The notes: a model not told the origin generated them from the letters alone. Shown: positions 31,322 through 40,808, counted from the first letter of the stretch. The stretch is DNA of 44,389 nt from Candidatus Cloacimonadota bacterium (GCA_021108395.1 JAIOQZ010000025.1:1-44389); one strand, 5' to 3'. Program-made: numbers and translations.

Positions 31322-33178
31322 TTACAACATCCCCAGTATGCGGTTGGCGTTGGCAATGAACGCCTGCAGCTGCTGGCCGTCGAATGCCTTCTGTTCGAGC
31401 AGCGCGAGCTGGTGCAGGTAGCGGCAGAGGATGTCGGCGTTCTCGGCGCTGCCGGCGGCGTCCAGGCGCAGCGCCTTCTTGACGCTCGCGTTCTCGGTGT
31501 TGACCACCAGCGTGTGATTGGCCGGCATGTCCATCTTGTCGCCGCCGGGCATGAGGTGGCTCATCTCCTGGAAGCGGCGCATGTGCTCGTTAAACACCAC
31601 CATCGCGGGGATTTCGGGTGTCTTCAGGCTCTTGGGCTCAACGGTTATCTGCTCGTTGTCCAGGGCGCGCTCGAACACCGCTTTCACCTTGTCGCTCTCG
31701 GTTTTGTCGTCAGCGTCCACCAGCTCTTTCTTGTCGGTGTTGACGATGCCATCGAGCACCTCGGAGTCGATGCGGACAAAGCGCGTGAACGGCAGCTTCG
31801 ACTCGAGGTTCTGGAACAGATGCGTGTCGATGGCGCTGGTCGTATAGATCACTTCGATGCCCTGGTCGCTCATCAGCTTGAGATAGGTGACCTGCGTATC
31901 CTCGCCCGGAGAATAGTATATCTTGTGCGTTGTCAGGCCGTCCTTGTCATCCTCAGCGGGTTTCTCGGCTGTTTGCGGATTGCGCTCTTTATACTCTTCC
32001 AGCGTCACCCACTCGTCCTTGCTGGTTTTGAAGACGAGGATGTCCTTCATCGCCTCGAAGAAGTCCTCGTTGGTGATGACGCCGAACTTGATGAACTGCT
32101 GGATGTCGTCCCACAGCTCCTCGAAGCGTTTGCGGTCTTCCCTGAACAGCTCGTTGAGGCGATCGGCCACCTTCTTGATGATGTATTTGCTGATTTTACG
32201 CACTTGCGCGTCCTGTTGCAGGAAGCTGCGGGACACGTTGAGCGAGATGTCGGGGACGTCGATGCCGCCGCGCAGCAGCAGCAGGAATTCCGGGACGAAT
32301 TCTTTCAGGTTGTCGGCGACGAACACGTTGTTGCAGTAGAGCTTGACGCTGCCGCGATGGTAGTCGAGTTCGTTTCTGAGTCGCGGGAAGTAGAGGATGC
32401 CCTTGAGGTTGAAGGGAAAATCGACGTTGAGGTGAATCCAGAACAGCGGCTCTTCCCACTCGTGGAACATATCCTTGTAGAACTGCTTATACTCGTCGTC
32501 GGTGACGTCTTTGGGATGCCGCAGCCACAGCGCCTCGGTCTGGTTGATCACGTTGCCGCTCAGCTCGATGGGGTAAGGCATGAAGTTGCAGTAGCGCTCG
32601 AGCATCTCGCGCAGCTTGCTCTCGTCGAGATACTGCTCGTTTTCCTTGTTGATGTGCACGGTGACGGTAGTGCCCACCTCGGTGCGTTCGCCGCGACCCA
32701 GGGTGTATTCGGTGGTGCCGTCGCATTCCCAGAGGGCGGCTTTGGCGCCGGGCTTGTAGCTCAGGCTGTCGATGGTGACCTTTTCTGCCACCATAAACGA
32801 GCTATAGAATCCCAGCCCGAAGTGGCCGATGATGCTGGCCTGGCGATCCTTGAACTTGCTGACGAATTCCTCGGCGCCGGAGAAGGCTATCTGGTTGATA
32901 TATTTTTTGATCTCGTCGCCGGTCATGCCGATGCCGCTGTCGCTCACGCTGATGGTGCGGGCGTCCTTGTCCAGCTTCACCACCACCTTGAACTCGTCGT
33001 CGGCGTGTTTGGGCTGGGCGGCTTTGCGTTTGCTGGTGGCGTCAACGGCGTTGCTCACCAGCTCGCGCAGGAAGATGTCGTGCTCGGAGTAGAGCCATTT
33101 CTTGATGATGGGGAAAATGTTGTCGGTGTGTATCGAAAGCGAGCCGTGTTCCGGCTTCTTTGGTTTGGTGTCGCTCAT
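31322..33178 (-). CDS. htpG: Molecular chaperone HtpG (Hsp90)
   Basis: 618 aa, the family's normal length. N-terminal GHKL ATPase: IFLRELVSNAVDA (Asn-box), VSDSGIGM (DxGxG), GHFGLGFYSSFMVA (G2). The middle domain includes PIELSGN, LWLR and VRRVFI-equivalent regions (LYCNNVFVADN; PEFLLLLRGGIDVPDISLNV then SRSFLQQD), and the C-terminal dimerisation segment ends ANRILGML. ATP-dependent cytosolic chaperone. It has its own promoter (33209-33237) and a terminator, so it is a single transcription unit; no CIRCE operator is visible. Confidence 0.97.
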   Translation of the reverse strand: MSDTKPKKPEHGSLSIHTDNIFPIIKKWLYSEHDIFLRELVSNAVDATSKRKAAQPKHADDEFKVVVKLDKDARTISVSDSGIGMTGDEIKKYINQIAFSGAEEFVSKFKDRQASIIGHFGLGFYSSFMVAEKVTIDSLSYKPGAKAALWECDGTTEYTLGRGERTEVGTTVTVHINKENEQYLDESKLREMLERYCNFMPYPIELSGNVINQTEALWLRHPKDVTDDEYKQFYKDMFHEWEEPLFWIHLNVDFPFNLKGILYFPRLRNELDYHRGSVKLYCNNVFVADNLKEFVPEFLLLLRGGIDVPDISLNVSRSFLQQDAQVRKISKYIIKKVADRLNELFREDRKRFEELWDDIQQFIKFGVITNEDFFEAMKDILVFKTSKDEWVTLEEYKERNPQTAEKPAEDDKDGLTTHKIYYSPGEDTQVTYLKLMSDQGIEVIYTTSAIDTHLFQNLESKLPFTRFVRIDSEVLDGIVNTDKKELVDADDKTESDKVKAVFERALDNEQITVEPKSLKTPEIPAMVVFNEHMRRFQEMSHLMPGGDKMDMPANHTLVVNTENASVKKALRLDAAGSAENADILCRYLHQLALLEQKAFDGQQLQAFIANANRILGML

Positions 33179-33208
33179 GTGAGCCTCCTGCGCATATTCA
33201 TTGGCGAC

Positions 33209-33237
33209 AGGATATGCAGAGGTGTTGCAGGCGTCAA
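33209..33237 (-). promoter_or_regulatory. Promoter of htpG
   Basis: On the minus strand TTGACG (33232-33237), 17-bp spacer, TATCCT (33209-33214). About 31 bp upstream of the htpG ATG. Confidence 0.55.
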
Positions 33238-33268
33238 GCAGAAATTGGCAGTCGGAGGAGAAGAGCGC

Positions 33269-34162
33269 TTATTTGAATAGAGCCACCGCCACCCGCGCCG
33301 CCACGCGAGCGTTGTTCTCCAACAAACGCAGGTTGGCCTGCAACGTGCGTCCTGAGGAAATCTCGGCCAGCCGACGCAGCAGCCAGGGCGTCAGCGCCGG
33401 GCCAGAGGGCAGAGCCGGGTCGCGCTCGGCCTCGCGCAGCCAGCCCTCGATAGTCGCGGCGGGAATCTCGTGCTCACGCGGGATGGGATTGCCCACCAGC
33501 AGGGCCTGGCTTAGTCCGAGGTTGCGATGCGTATGCCAGAGCGCGGCCACCTCTGCTTCGCTGTCGAGTCGGGGCACGGGCAGCCCGCTGGCGGCTGACC
33601 AGAAAGCGGGGAAGACGTCGGTGCGCAGTCCCACCACCGGGACGCCGTGGGTTTCCAGCACTTCGAGCGTGGCCGGAAGGTCGAGCACGGCCTTGGCCCC
33701 TGCGCTGATTATCATCACCGGTGTGCGGCTCATCTGCAAGAGGTCGGCGGAGACGTCGAACGGCGCGCCTCGATGAACTCCGCCGATGCCGCCGGTGGCG
33801 AACACCTCGATGCCGGCCCGGTGCGCGCACCACATGGTGGCGGCGACTGTGGTGGCTCCCAATGAGCGGTTCGCCAGCGCCAGTGACAGGTTGCGCATGC
33901 TCACTTTCTGTGCGCCGCCACTGGCCAGATCGTTCAACAGATTGCTGTCCAGCCCCACATGCACATGGCCATTGGCCAGGCAGATGGTGGCGGGCACGGC
34001 GCCCTCTTCGCGCACGATGGATTCGAGGCGCAGGGCGGTATCGCGGTTATCTGGCCAGGGGAGACCGTGTGAGATAAGGGTGGATTCGAGCGCCACAACG
34101 GGGCGATGCTCCCGCAGCGCCGCGGCGACTTCGGGGTGAACGCGGAGGGTTTCAGTCACCAT
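33269..34162 (-). CDS. psuG: Pseudouridine-5'-phosphate glycosidase
   Basis: 297 aa. PsuG family blocks: RPVVALESTLISHGLPWPDN, GAVPATICLANGHVHVGLD, LGATTVAATMWCAHRAGIEV, FATGGIGGVHRGA, FDVSADL, VMIISAGAKAVLDLPATLEV, ETHGVPVVGLRTD and FPAFW. It splits pseudouridine 5'-phosphate into uracil and ribose 5-phosphate. The usual partner kinase psuK is not adjacent; upstream is the FapA-like gene 33 bp away, so it is probably the second gene of that transcript. The RBS is weak (CGGAACG). Confidence 0.95.
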   Translation of the reverse strand: MVTETLRVHPEVAAALREHRPVVALESTLISHGLPWPDNRDTALRLESIVREEGAVPATICLANGHVHVGLDSNLLNDLASGGAQKVSMRNLSLALANRSLGATTVAATMWCAHRAGIEVFATGGIGGVHRGAPFDVSADLLQMSRTPVMIISAGAKAVLDLPATLEVLETHGVPVVGLRTDVFPAFWSAASGLPVPRLDSEAEVAALWHTHRNLGLSQALLVGNPIPREHEIPAATIEGWLREAERDPALPSGPALTPWLLRRLAEISSGRTLQANLRLLENNARVAARVAVALFK

Positions 34163-34195
34163 CGTTCCGGCAGGTAGCGCGACGAGGCAGCGACG

Positions 34196-36232
34196 CTACT
34201 CGGTCTCATCGCTCGTGCCGCCTTCAATGCCAAACTTGCTGCGGTCAATGAGGCGGGTCTGAATTCCGAAGTAGAACCTCGAAGGGCTTTCAACGGTGTC
34301 GATGGTTCGCTGCACCCCATGACAGTGAAGCACCAGGTCGGGCAGCAGCTTCTTACTGATGTGCACGGCTGAATTACACAGCATGTCGTCACGTTTCTTC
34401 AGCTCTCCATCGAGGATTTTGCGCATCATCTTGAGGCGTCCCTCGGTCTTGTTCTTCTCTTGTATTGCTGCGATAACTCCGTCTTTAGTGAGAGAATCGA
34501 GGTTTTGCAATTGGCTGTAAACATTTGGATTATTGATGTCAACCGGCTGGCTTTCGTTCAGTTCTTTCTGCTGCTGTTCAATCTTGCCAACCGTTTCTGT
34601 GAGATTCTCGATGTGATCGTATAGTTTCTTGTCCCAGGCGAACCAGATGGTGGTTGTCAATCCGGCGTCGCTACCGATTACCGGCACATGCAGCTCGTCG
34701 CGCACGCGGATTTCGCAATCGACGATAGCGCCGCGCTCGTTGAGGTTGATGCCTGAGCCGAAGACCATGATCGAGCCGTGGCAAGTGATTCTCGCCCCTC
34801 GCAGGAAACGCTGCACCTGCATTGTGCCGCCTGCCTCCACCGAGCAGGTCTCGATGTATTTTGCGCTGAAGGTTCCTTTGCAGATGATGCGCGTGTTTTC
34901 GCCGGAGATGCCGCCCACAACGTTGAGATCGCCGCCGCAGTCGATGACGCAGTTATCTTCGATGTTGCCGTTGATCAAAATGTTTTTCTTCGACTTGACA
35001 TTGAATCCGGCCAATACATCGCCCATTACCTGAACATTGGCGGCCGAGTCGATGTGGCCGGTTTCCATGCCGACATCGCCACGTATGGTGATTTCGGGAA
35101 ACACCGAGATGATGTCTTTCTCGTACTGGAGCACACCTTCTTCGGCGCTGTACACAGAGAGGTGGGTGTCGGTCTTTTCTACGCGGGTACCGCGTCCCTG
35201 TTTGAAGAAAATATCCGCTGGCATCGGGGCGAGCTTGACCTGGCCAAACAGATCGCGCCCCTCGCTGCCGCGAATGGCCAGCTTCTTGGTGGCCAACAAC
35301 TTGTCGGCCTCGATGCTGTTGAACTTGTGTTGCTCTTTATAGTCGATACGGCCGCTTTCGTCCATCTCGCCAATCGATTTCTCGATGGTGAAGAAAAGCT
35401 CCAGCTCGGCGTCGATCGAGGCCCCCGGGAGCTTGCCTTCGGTTATCAGCACATGTGAATTGACCTGACAGGCGCTCCAGTCTTTTTTATCGATTTTGTC
35501 GAACATTATCTGGTTGCGCTGATAGTAATTATACAGCTCCTTGTCGGTAATAAAATCGTCGGGACTGGTGCGAGGGAGGTTGATGAAGTACGCCTGCATC
35601 CTGTCGCGGGTGATGAACAGCGCCTCCTGCACAGTGAGCGAGAAATCTTTGATGACAAAATAACCGCACACACCTGCGGTGAACATTCCGGTATTCTGGT
35701 CAAGATACACGCCTTCGCCGGCGGTGAATTCGATGTTCTGTCCACGAGTGACAGGGATGTTTTCGCCAAAGGTGTTTGTGCCCGGCTCCGGCGTGTCAAC
35801 CGTGACCCGCCTGGCGAGTTGCTGGCCCTCATGGACCAGGCACAGCTTGTGCTCGCACAGCCAGAGCCTGCTCAACTCGAAGCTGTCGAAGAAGCGGCTG
35901 GCAATGTCCCAGGCGGGGCGGTCGCCCACCTCGACTGATTGCTCGACAATCATTTCAAGACGTTCGGTGCCTCGGCGCAGAGCAGGCGTGAAATGCGCCA
36001 CGAGACATTTCTCCGGCGCTCGGCCTTCGTCTCTGCCCACCTGTAGCCAGTAGTCGATAGCCTCACGACTTAAACCATGCTGCACCCGTTCGAGATTGAG
36101 CAAATGCAAAACGTCTTCGCGTGTGGTCTCGGAGCCGTCTTCGTGGTATGGATACATCTTCAGGATGTTTGCCGAAATCCCATTGCCCACTAATTCAATC
36201 TGAATGTTACCGGCAAGCGCCGCGTTTTCCAT
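34196..36232 (-). CDS. FapA / DUF342 family protein
   Basis: 678 aa, cytoplasmic. Residues about 150-250 form the FapA-type beta domain (VDTPEPGTNTFGENIP, AGEGVYLDQNTGMFTAGVCG). A long beta-solenoid follows (about 385-520: ITIRGDVGMETGHIDSAANV, VMGDVLAGFNVKSKKNILIN, GNIEDNCVIDCGGDLNVVGG, CHGSIMVFGSGINLNERGAI). Residues about 550-625 are a coiled coil (YDHIENLTETVGKIEQQQKE). DUF342/FapA proteins influence MinD-type ATPase or flagellar assembly in Vibrio and are bactofilin-like polymerising scaffolds elsewhere. No flagellar genes are nearby, so a cytoskeletal or envelope role is as likely. Confidence 0.88.
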   Translation of the reverse strand: MENAALAGNIQIELVGNGISANILKMYPYHEDGSETTREDVLHLLNLERVQHGLSREAIDYWLQVGRDEGRAPEKCLVAHFTPALRRGTERLEMIVEQSVEVGDRPAWDIASRFFDSFELSRLWLCEHKLCLVHEGQQLARRVTVDTPEPGTNTFGENIPVTRGQNIEFTAGEGVYLDQNTGMFTAGVCGYFVIKDFSLTVQEALFITRDRMQAYFINLPRTSPDDFITDKELYNYYQRNQIMFDKIDKKDWSACQVNSHVLITEGKLPGASIDAELELFFTIEKSIGEMDESGRIDYKEQHKFNSIEADKLLATKKLAIRGSEGRDLFGQVKLAPMPADIFFKQGRGTRVEKTDTHLSVYSAEEGVLQYEKDIISVFPEITIRGDVGMETGHIDSAANVQVMGDVLAGFNVKSKKNILINGNIEDNCVIDCGGDLNVVGGISGENTRIICKGTFSAKYIETCSVEAGGTMQVQRFLRGARITCHGSIMVFGSGINLNERGAIVDCEIRVRDELHVPVIGSDAGLTTTIWFAWDKKLYDHIENLTETVGKIEQQQKELNESQPVDINNPNVYSQLQNLDSLTKDGVIAAIQEKNKTEGRLKMMRKILDGELKKRDDMLCNSAVHISKKLLPDLVLHCHGVQRTIDTVESPSRFYFGIQTRLIDRSKFGIEGGTSDETE

Positions 36233-36262
36233 CGTATATCTCCAGCGTGGTCATTTACTGGT

Positions 36263-36290
36263 AATTTAATGCGAAATGGCTAACTGTCAA
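36263..36290 (-). promoter_or_regulatory. Promoter of the FapA-like/psuG unit
   Basis: On the minus strand TTGACA (36285-36290), 16-bp spacer, TAAATT (36263-36268), about 31 bp upstream of the ATG at 36232. Confidence 0.5.
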
Positions 36291-36305
36291 ATATTAACCG
36301 CGCTT

Positions 36306-36566
36306 TCAATCGGTATGTACAAGCCGTCGCAGCTTCCAGGTGAGGCTGTCGGCGTTCAGCTCGAGCTCGTAGTAGTTGCCGTCACGGTCAGTGACAGCCC
36401 AGTAATGACATACGGTGATTCCCTCACGGCGGTGCCAGTACCCCTTCGAGGTAGCGATGCGGATAACCCTGCCGTCCCAGCGGAAGCGCACCGGGCGTTT
36501 CTGGTCGAGGCCAAAGTAGAAAATCACCTCGACCGGTTCGTCCAGGCGTTCTACGTCCAACGACAT
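36306..36566 (-). CDS. Small cytoplasmic protein (DUF6504-like)
   Basis: 86 aa. Begins MSLDVERLDEPVEVIFYFGL. The pattern PVRFRWDGRVIRI...GYWHRREG...HYWAVTDRDGNYYELELN...TWKLRRLVHTD matches short DUF6504-like proteins (RFxWxGRxYxV...HFxVxTxxGxxYEL), so a small beta-barrel is likely. The family call is tentative. Its start lies 4 nt after the stop of the upstream lipoprotein gene, suggesting coupled translation. No motif suggests catalysis. Confidence 0.65.
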   Translation of the reverse strand: MSLDVERLDEPVEVIFYFGLDQKRPVRFRWDGRVIRIATSKGYWHRREGITVCHYWAVTDRDGNYYELELNADSLTWKLRRLVHTD

Positions 36567-36570
36567 GGGG

Positions 36571-37089
36571 CTATTGCTTCACCAGCCAGAAGCGGCCAGG
36601 CTTGAGCAGAAGTTCGCCGTCGGCGGTGCGGACTGCGCCATAGGTCGAGATGCGGTAGTCGGTGTCGTTGGCGCGGAAGAGGATGTCCATGCCGGAGTGG
36701 TCGGTGAAGCCTTCGAGCTCGGTGATGTGCTCCGAGAGACTGACAGTGACAAGGACAGCCGCGCTCCAGTCAAACCCGAAACGTTCGGCGCTTGTGGTGC
36801 GTATCCGCTCGAAGGCAGTGCGTGTTTCGGCTATACGGCCAGGGTAACTCTCACTCTTGAAGCCGGGATTGACCTCATGATGAAACCTGGCAGTCATTTC
36901 ATTGCAATAGGACTGGTAAGTTTCGGCGTCTGTGAATGTTTCCTGTAGGCGGGGGAAGTCTTCCGACTCGAGGGCGCGCAGCATCGTCTCGCCGAGCTGT
37001 TCCGGTGTACGCGACTGGGCAGTGTCGCTCTTGCCGCAAGCGGCCAGCAGAACCAACACAACGACCAATAATGGCATAATATAACGCAT
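36571..37089 (-). CDS. Small lipoprotein of unknown function
   Basis: 172 aa. Signal peptide with lipobox LAAC at about 15-18. The mature part has an N-terminal helical region (SRTPEQLGETMLRALESEDF) and a beta-rich C-terminal half ending AVRTADGELLLKPGRFWLVK, the layout of NTF2/SnoaL-like or DUF4878-type lipoproteins. No active-site pattern is evident. It heads a two-gene unit with the small protein at 36306. A dense palindrome array lies upstream. Confidence 0.8.
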   Translation of the reverse strand: MRYIMPLLVVVLVLLAACGKSDTAQSRTPEQLGETMLRALESEDFPRLQETFTDAETYQSYCNEMTARFHHEVNPGFKSESYPGRIAETRTAFERIRTTSAERFGFDWSAAVLVTVSLSEHITELEGFTDHSGMDILFRANDTDYRISTYGAVRTADGELLLKPGRFWLVKQ

Positions 37090-37146
37090 ATCAAATCCTT
37101 TCGGCGAACATCGCCTGAATGAAATTTTCGTTTACGGGTGGCGGTT

Positions 37147-37415
37147 GCCACAACGTTGGCTCAAAAACAGCATGGCTGTTGTGGCTTGTCAAGCTTACCT
37201 TTTTCGGGTGAAACGATGTTCGAACATCGTTTACACCAAGAGAGAAATCGGCTGGGAAGCCGATTCTTGTAGGTAAGGCCAAAAAGCTTTAGCGGATGCT
37301 GCGCATCCTTTGTGTCACATGAATATGTTTTGTACATAGGATGCGTAGCATCCGCCAAGAGTTTTTGATCAAACTTTTTGCAAAAAGTTTGTGGGGTTCA
37401 GGGGCAGCGCCCCTG
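37147..37415. repeat. Array of six distinct palindromes/hairpins in a divergent spacer
   Basis: H1: GCCACAAC (37147-37154)/GTTGTGGC (37178-37185). H2: a perfect 22-bp palindrome at 37211-37232 centred on TTCGAA. H3: AATCGGCT (37246-37253), loop GGGA, AGCCGATT (37258-37265). An outer stem CTTACCT (37194-37200)/AGGTAAG (37271-37277) encloses H2 and H3. H4: 17-bp arms with one mismatch at 37292-37308 and 37339-37355. H5: a perfect 22-bp palindrome at 37370-37391. H6: CAGGGGC, loop AGC, GCCCCTG at 37399-37415. No gene is visible in 37090-37481. Confidence 0.75.
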
Positions 37416-37481
37416 CTCTTTACGCCGGAAATTGCTTGACGAGACATGAGGGCAGGTGTAGCCGGAAGCATCGGAGGTATG

Positions 37482-40400
37482 ATGCGTTTTCGCTGGCTGT
37501 TGCTTTGCCTGTTGGCTGTGCCGTTGTGGAGCCAGGCGCCCTTGGCGCCAAATCTCTGCAACGATCGCGGGGAGCGCACCGGTGCGTGGGTGCTGCTCTA
37601 CAACGCCCGCTGGCAGCCAACCGACGAACCGGCGCAGTGCGCCTTCTATCGTCTTGTCACCTTCGAGAACGGCGTTCCCGTCGAGCCGGTGCAAGACTTC
37701 TATCGCTCTGGCAGACCGCGTTCTGTCGCCCCTATGGCCTCTATCCAGCCAGATGTGTATGGCAGTGGCGAAGCCACCACCTGGTATGAGAACGGCAACC
37801 GCGAGTCACAGGGCGCGTTTCGCCAGGGACGCGAGGACGGCGAATGGAGCGCCTGGTACGACAGCGGTCAGTTGCGCAGTCAGGGCATGTATGACTTTGG
37901 CCGATTGCAGGGACTGTGGCGCAAATGGTACCCTAACGGCAACCTCGAAGGTGAGGGCCGCTATGAGAACAACCAGCCCGTTGGTGAATGGCGCACCTGG
38001 TTCGAGAATGGCCGACCACGCAGCGAGGGCGTTATCGGTGACGGGCAAAAGCAGGGCTTCTGGCGTGAATGGAGCGGCAGGGGCGAGATGACCGAAGGCT
38101 GGTACGTTGACGACGTGCCCGACAGCCTGTGGGTGTTCCGCCGCCAGGACGGCTATGTCGTCGCTCGCGGCAGCTACGACAGAGGCACAAAGTGTGGCTG
38201 GTGGAAAGAAAACTACCCTGGCGGCGACTGGGGAGAAGGCCGCTATGAGAATGGCCGGGCAACCGGCGAGTGGTCACTGTTTGCCCCCGATGGCTTCCTC
38301 ACGGCGCGAGGGCATATCGCCGACAGCGTGCGCACCGGACTGTGGATCGAGTTCCAGCGCGATGGCTCACACGCCACAGGCCACTACGAAAGCGGGGTGG
38401 TGGACAGCGTCTGGACATTTTTTCTGCCCGACAGCACAATTCATAAAATCTACAGCTTTGACCACGGAACACCACACGGATACTGGCTCGAACGCACTGC
38501 GGACGGCGGCACAGAGGAAGGGCGATTCGAGGGCGGCGAGCGCGTCGGCGTATGGACATTCCGCGATTCCAGTGATGTGCTGATGGCCCAAGGTGAGTTG
38601 CTGGATGGTCAACGCCAGGGGCGCTGGAAACAGTGGGATTCGCAGGGCCGTCTCAGCGAAGGCGCCTATGAGCAGGGGGCGCGTGACAGCCTGTGGAGCT
38701 GGTTCGACGCAGATGGTGCGGTTCGGCGGCAGGGCAGCTATAGTCTCGACACGCAGGTTGGCTTCTGGCGGGAGGACTATCCCGACGGCCGTGTTTCGCT
38801 TGGCTGGTACGTCGAGGGCGTGCCGGACAGCGCCTGGGTGTGGCTGGATGCCGCCGGCGACACGATAGCGGCGGGGGATATGCTGCTGGGCAACAGGCAC
38901 GGCGTCTGGACCGAGCGCACTGCCGACGGCAACCTGCGCAGCGGCCGCTTCGAGCATGGCGTGCCCGAGGGCTGTTTTCGCACCGAGGCGCCAGACGGCA
39001 GGCTCGTCTCGTTCGGGGCTTTCAGTAACGGCAGGCGCGAAGGCATTTGGGTCGAACGCGACAGCCTCGAATCGCTGGGCGTCTATCACGACGATTTGCC
39101 GCATGGCCGCTGGACATGGCGCGACCCGAACGGAAACCTGCGCCGCCGCAGTTACTATCGTCACGGGGTTGCTGCCGGACGCTGGGAACACTGGGACGAG
39201 AGCGGCACACGTCTTGAGATAGACTCCTGGCGCATTACCGGCGATGCACAGTCGGTGCGCTACGGCCAGCAGGAACGTCGCTTTGCCGACGGCTCACCCC
39301 AGATGTCCGGCGTCTGGCTCGACGACAAACGCATGGGACAGTGGCTGCTGTTCGGGGACGGACATCAGTTAGAGCAGCGCAGCTATCTGCTCGACACTCC
39401 TCATGGCCTCTGGCGCACCTTCACCACAACGGGCGCTCTCCAGTGGGAGGGGCGTTACTACAACGGGCAGCCTCACGGCGTCTGGCGCGACTGGAGTGAC
39501 GAAGGGCATCTGCTTGCCGAAACCCGCTGGCGCTATGGCCTGCTGCACGGGGTCAGTCGGCAGTGGCGCGCCGACGGCGCCCTGCTGTGGCGGCATGGCT
39601 ATGCGGCAGACGTGCCGCATGGCGCATGGCTGGAGCCAACACCAAATGGCGGCGCTGTGCTGGGCCGTTACGAAATGGGCCTGCGAGACAGCATGTGGGT
39701 CTGGCGGGACAGCAGCGGGGCTATCCTGCGTCACGGCGAATACGCACGAGGGCAGCGGCATGGCGAGTGGTTCATACCCGACAGTTCAGGCGTCTGTGCT
39801 ATAGGCCGATATGAACATGACCGCCGCGAAGGCGAGTGGCGGTTTGTCGCCGCCGACAGCGTTTGCACACAGATATATCGGGATGACATCGCCGACGGCG
39901 ACTATACCCTGAGTGACGCAAGCGGGGCGCTATGCGTACGTGGAGCTTATCACGATACATTGCGCATAGGGCAGTGGGAGTGGTTTGACGCAGGGGAACG
40001 TCTGGAACATAGCGGTTCATATTCGCGTGGCCGGCGGCACGGCGTGTGGGAGTGGTTTGACAGCCTGGGCACGCTGCAACAGGTGGGACGTTACGACCGT
40101 GATCGGCAGAGTGGCCAGTGGTATATTCTCAACGCCGACAGCACATTCTGGCGGGGTGGCTGTGAAGCCGGAGAGCGCGTGGGCAACTGGACGTTGTGGA
40201 GCGCCGACAGTCTGTGTCTTGCCGCCGGGCTTATGAGCGATACCCTGCGCACCGGCTTGTGGACATTGTGGCAGCCGGATGGCCGTGTATCCAGTGGGCA
40301 GTATGTGGCGGGCAGGCAGCAGGGCGAATGGGAGGTTCGCGCCGCCGATGGCTCGGTGGTTGCAGTGGGTGACTACGACCAGGGGCGCAGGCATGGTTTT

Positions 40401-40808
40401 TGGCGAGAGTGGTATGGCGGCGGCAAGCGCGGCGAGGGTCGCTATGAGCATGGCTTGCAGCAGGGTGAGTGGAGCTTCTGGCGCAGCGAAGATGTGCAGG
40501 AGACCGTTGGCAACTACCATAACGGTAGCCCCGTAGGTCGCTGGACTCGCTGGCAGTTGGACGGAGGCCGTAGCGAAGAACACTACGAAGACGGCCTGGC
40601 GCACGGCGCCTGGACGACATGGTATCCCGACGACTCGATAAAAAGCCGCTGTGAGTGGCGCTATGGCGAGCGGCATGGCGAATACACCGCCTGGTGGCAG
40701 AATGGCAACCGCCAGGAGACAGGCCGCTACGAGCACGACGAAAAATGCGGCGTCTGGCTCAGGTTCTTTCAGATGGGAGTAATCGAGTCGGAAATCGACT
40801 ACAAGTAG
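37482..40808 (+). CDS. Giant exported MORN-repeat protein
   Basis: 1108 aa from the ATG at 37482; GGAGG lies four bases upstream, which fits better than the adjacent ATG at 37479 or the longer ORF at 37446. Signal peptide MRFRWLLLCLLAVPLWSQA. From about residue 90 the protein is almost entirely MORN-variant repeats of about 22-24 residues (YENGRATGEWSLFAPDGFL; YESGVVDSVWTFFLPDSTI; YDQGRRHGFWREWYGGG), around 45 by length. Repeats alternate G-(E/R)-W and N-G(-)-Y/E motifs of the YwqK type. Extracellular or periplasmic beta-sheet ribbon is likely; substrate unknown. The gene at 40817 follows after 8 bp. Confidence 0.88.
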   Translation: MRFRWLLLCLLAVPLWSQAPLAPNLCNDRGERTGAWVLLYNARWQPTDEPAQCAFYRLVTFENGVPVEPVQDFYRSGRPRSVAPMASIQPDVYGSGEATTWYENGNRESQGAFRQGREDGEWSAWYDSGQLRSQGMYDFGRLQGLWRKWYPNGNLEGEGRYENNQPVGEWRTWFENGRPRSEGVIGDGQKQGFWREWSGRGEMTEGWYVDDVPDSLWVFRRQDGYVVARGSYDRGTKCGWWKENYPGGDWGEGRYENGRATGEWSLFAPDGFLTARGHIADSVRTGLWIEFQRDGSHATGHYESGVVDSVWTFFLPDSTIHKIYSFDHGTPHGYWLERTADGGTEEGRFEGGERVGVWTFRDSSDVLMAQGELLDGQRQGRWKQWDSQGRLSEGAYEQGARDSLWSWFDADGAVRRQGSYSLDTQVGFWREDYPDGRVSLGWYVEGVPDSAWVWLDAAGDTIAAGDMLLGNRHGVWTERTADGNLRSGRFEHGVPEGCFRTEAPDGRLVSFGAFSNGRREGIWVERDSLESLGVYHDDLPHGRWTWRDPNGNLRRRSYYRHGVAAGRWEHWDESGTRLEIDSWRITGDAQSVRYGQQERRFADGSPQMSGVWLDDKRMGQWLLFGDGHQLEQRSYLLDTPHGLWRTFTTTGALQWEGRYYNGQPHGVWRDWSDEGHLLAETRWRYGLLHGVSRQWRADGALLWRHGYAADVPHGAWLEPTPNGGAVLGRYEMGLRDSMWVWRDSSGAILRHGEYARGQRHGEWFIPDSSGVCAIGRYEHDRREGEWRFVAADSVCTQIYRDDIADGDYTLSDASGALCVRGAYHDTLRIGQWEWFDAGERLEHSGSYSRGRRHGVWEWFDSLGTLQQVGRYDRDRQSGQWYILNADSTFWRGGCEAGERVGNWTLWSADSLCLAAGLMSDTLRTGLWTLWQPDGRVSSGQYVAGRQQGEWEVRAADGSVVAVGDYDQGRRHGFWREWYGGGKRGEGRYEHGLQQGEWSFWRSEDVQETVGNYHNGSPVGRWTRWQLDGGRSEEHYEDGLAHGAWTTWYPDDSIKSRCEWRYGERHGEYTAWWQNGNRQETGRYEHDEKCGVWLRFFQMGVIESEIDYK

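Noticed and set aside
31310-33280. 656-codon plus-strand open frame opposite htpG
   Set aside because: Antisense shadow of a clear htpG gene; the translation is low-complexity Val/Leu/Asp without domains.
37399-37415. Terminator for the small lipoprotein unit
   Set aside because: The hairpin lies upstream of both divergent genes, so it cannot end either of them.
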